A stretch of 64,000 nt of DNA, from contig NZ_MTCM01000001.1 in NCBI RefSeq assembly GCF_002000245.1, forward strand, positions 1,612,001 through 1,676,000, given 5' to 3'. Below the pieces are notes generated by a model. That model did not search any database and was not told the DNA's origin. It was given only the letters and a program-made list of their open reading frames with translations. The translations under genes were made by a program, and so were the position numbers. Of the stretch, positions 63,707 through 64,000 are shown in pieces. The stretch is from Sphingobacterium sp. CZ-UAM. Its GTDB lineage: Bacteria > Bacteroidota > Bacteroidia > Sphingobacteriales > Sphingobacteriaceae. Position 1 is the first letter of the stretch. Every line of letters begins with the position of its first letter.

Positions 63707-63731
63707 GACGAACAAAGCCCTTGATTGTCCC
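63707..63731 (-). promoter_or_regulatory. ECF-type promoter for the sulfatase at 62051-63640
   Basis: On the minus strand: GGGACAA, 14 nt, CGTC, about 66 nt before the Met at 63640. Confidence 0.76.
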
Positions 63732-63845
63732 GAATTAATTTTGAACTTATGCCTGTCATTGCGGCTGGCCCATTTCGGATAAACCGCTCGAAATAAGAGA
63801 AAGATAATAGCTAGTTATAAAGAAAGTGACAGGAGAACAGTTTCT

Positions 63846-64000
63846 CTACCTCCCCGAACGGTAATGGACAATCGGAAAACTTATTGCTTCCAGTGGTGCA
63901 TAAGGCAGATAACGCCAGAAGCTCTTCCATAAGCGGATTATTTTTAATCGTCGGCCTACAAATTGACCTTCTTTGCTCTTTACATAAGCGGTATCATAAA
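63846..64000 (-). CDS. C-terminal end of a gene running off the window (unknown)
   Basis: A frame enters from the right edge and stays open for 50 codons to a TAG at 63846-63848. It reads YDTAYVKSKEGQFVGRRLK near the edge, then a Trp/Arg-rich part (LWKSFWRYLPYAPLE), and ends FPIVHYRSGR. The composition looks like a real protein tail, but an open frame of this length occurs by chance with a probability of several percent, and no family is recognised. Confidence 0.35.
   Translation of the reverse strand, partial: YDTAYVKSKEGQFVGRRLKIIRLWKSFWRYLPYAPLEAISFPIVHYRSGR

Noticed and set aside
1..64000. CRISPR arrays, tRNA or rRNA genes, integrase or phage genes
   Set aside because: None was recognised on either strand; repeated units are limited to the duplications described.

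Overview
The window looks like part of a chromosome of a Bacteroidota species, most likely of the Sphingobacteriaceae (Sphingobacterium/Pedobacter type). The evidence is three SusC/SusD pairs, many lipoproteins with Bacteroidota-style lipoboxes, CxPSR sulfatases, TlpA-like periplasmic thioredoxins, a fimbrillin-like protein and TAnnTTTG-type promoter boxes. The genus is inferred from gene content, not from a marker gene. No rRNA, tRNA or CRISPR was seen.

Layout, left to right. 1-2.7 kb: two overlapping lipoprotein genes (one cut by the window edge), then 1.2 kb of apparently decayed sequence. 2.7-12.6 kb (minus): SusC1-SusD1 with a zinc-metallohydrolase lipoprotein, a DUF4302 lipoprotein and an LRR/TPR protein. 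12.8-19.8 kb (minus): SusC2-SusD2 with two accessory lipoproteins, ending in a strong terminator. 20.1-22.1 kb: a scar in which an intact IS256-family element with an 8-bp target duplication sits inside a broken IS982-family transposase, flanked by short copies of two lipoprotein genes found elsewhere in the window. 22.2-26.2 kb: two small exported proteins and a histidine kinase/response regulator pair with a palindrome-rich divergent promoter. 26.3-31.5 kb: two thioredoxin-fold proteins (one frameshifted), a lipoprotein, and a lipoprotein resembling the cholesterol-dependent cytolysin core. 31.7-40.8 kb (minus): a polysaccharide-utilisation operon SusC3-SusD3-beta-helix/PDZ protein-sulfatase. 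41.0-51.6 kb (plus): a catabolic operon with a TonB receptor, TMEM220-like protein, heme-binding dehydrogenase, ThuA protein, sugar epimerase, enolase-superfamily dehydratase, VOC protein and hydroxyacid dehydrogenase. 51.9-57.2 kb: a PNGase F-like lipoprotein with a sulfatase, divergent from a TlpA protein, with an acyltransferase gene wedged between two copies of the promoter region. 57.4-59.4 kb: a small protein and a fimbrillin-like lipoprotein. 59.8-63.7 kb (minus): an alginate-lyase-like protein and a third sulfatase.

The most striking feature is regulatory. Fifteen copies of GGGACAA-N14-CGTC (one has GGGACAT), all with exactly 14 nt between the two boxes, lie in intergenic regions. Fourteen point at the 5' end of a gene or operon, and the fifteenth is explained by a duplicated promoter region. 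The layout is that of an extracytoplasmic-function (ECF) sigma-factor promoter with a GGGAC-type -35 and a CGTC -10. The putative regulon contains all three SusCD operons, all three sulfatases, the three thioredoxin-fold proteins, the cytolysin-like protein, the PNGase F-like protein, the fimbrillin and the catabolic operon. No sigma or anti-sigma gene is in the window, and none of the TonB-dependent receptors shows an N-terminal signalling (STN) domain, so control must come from elsewhere in the genome.
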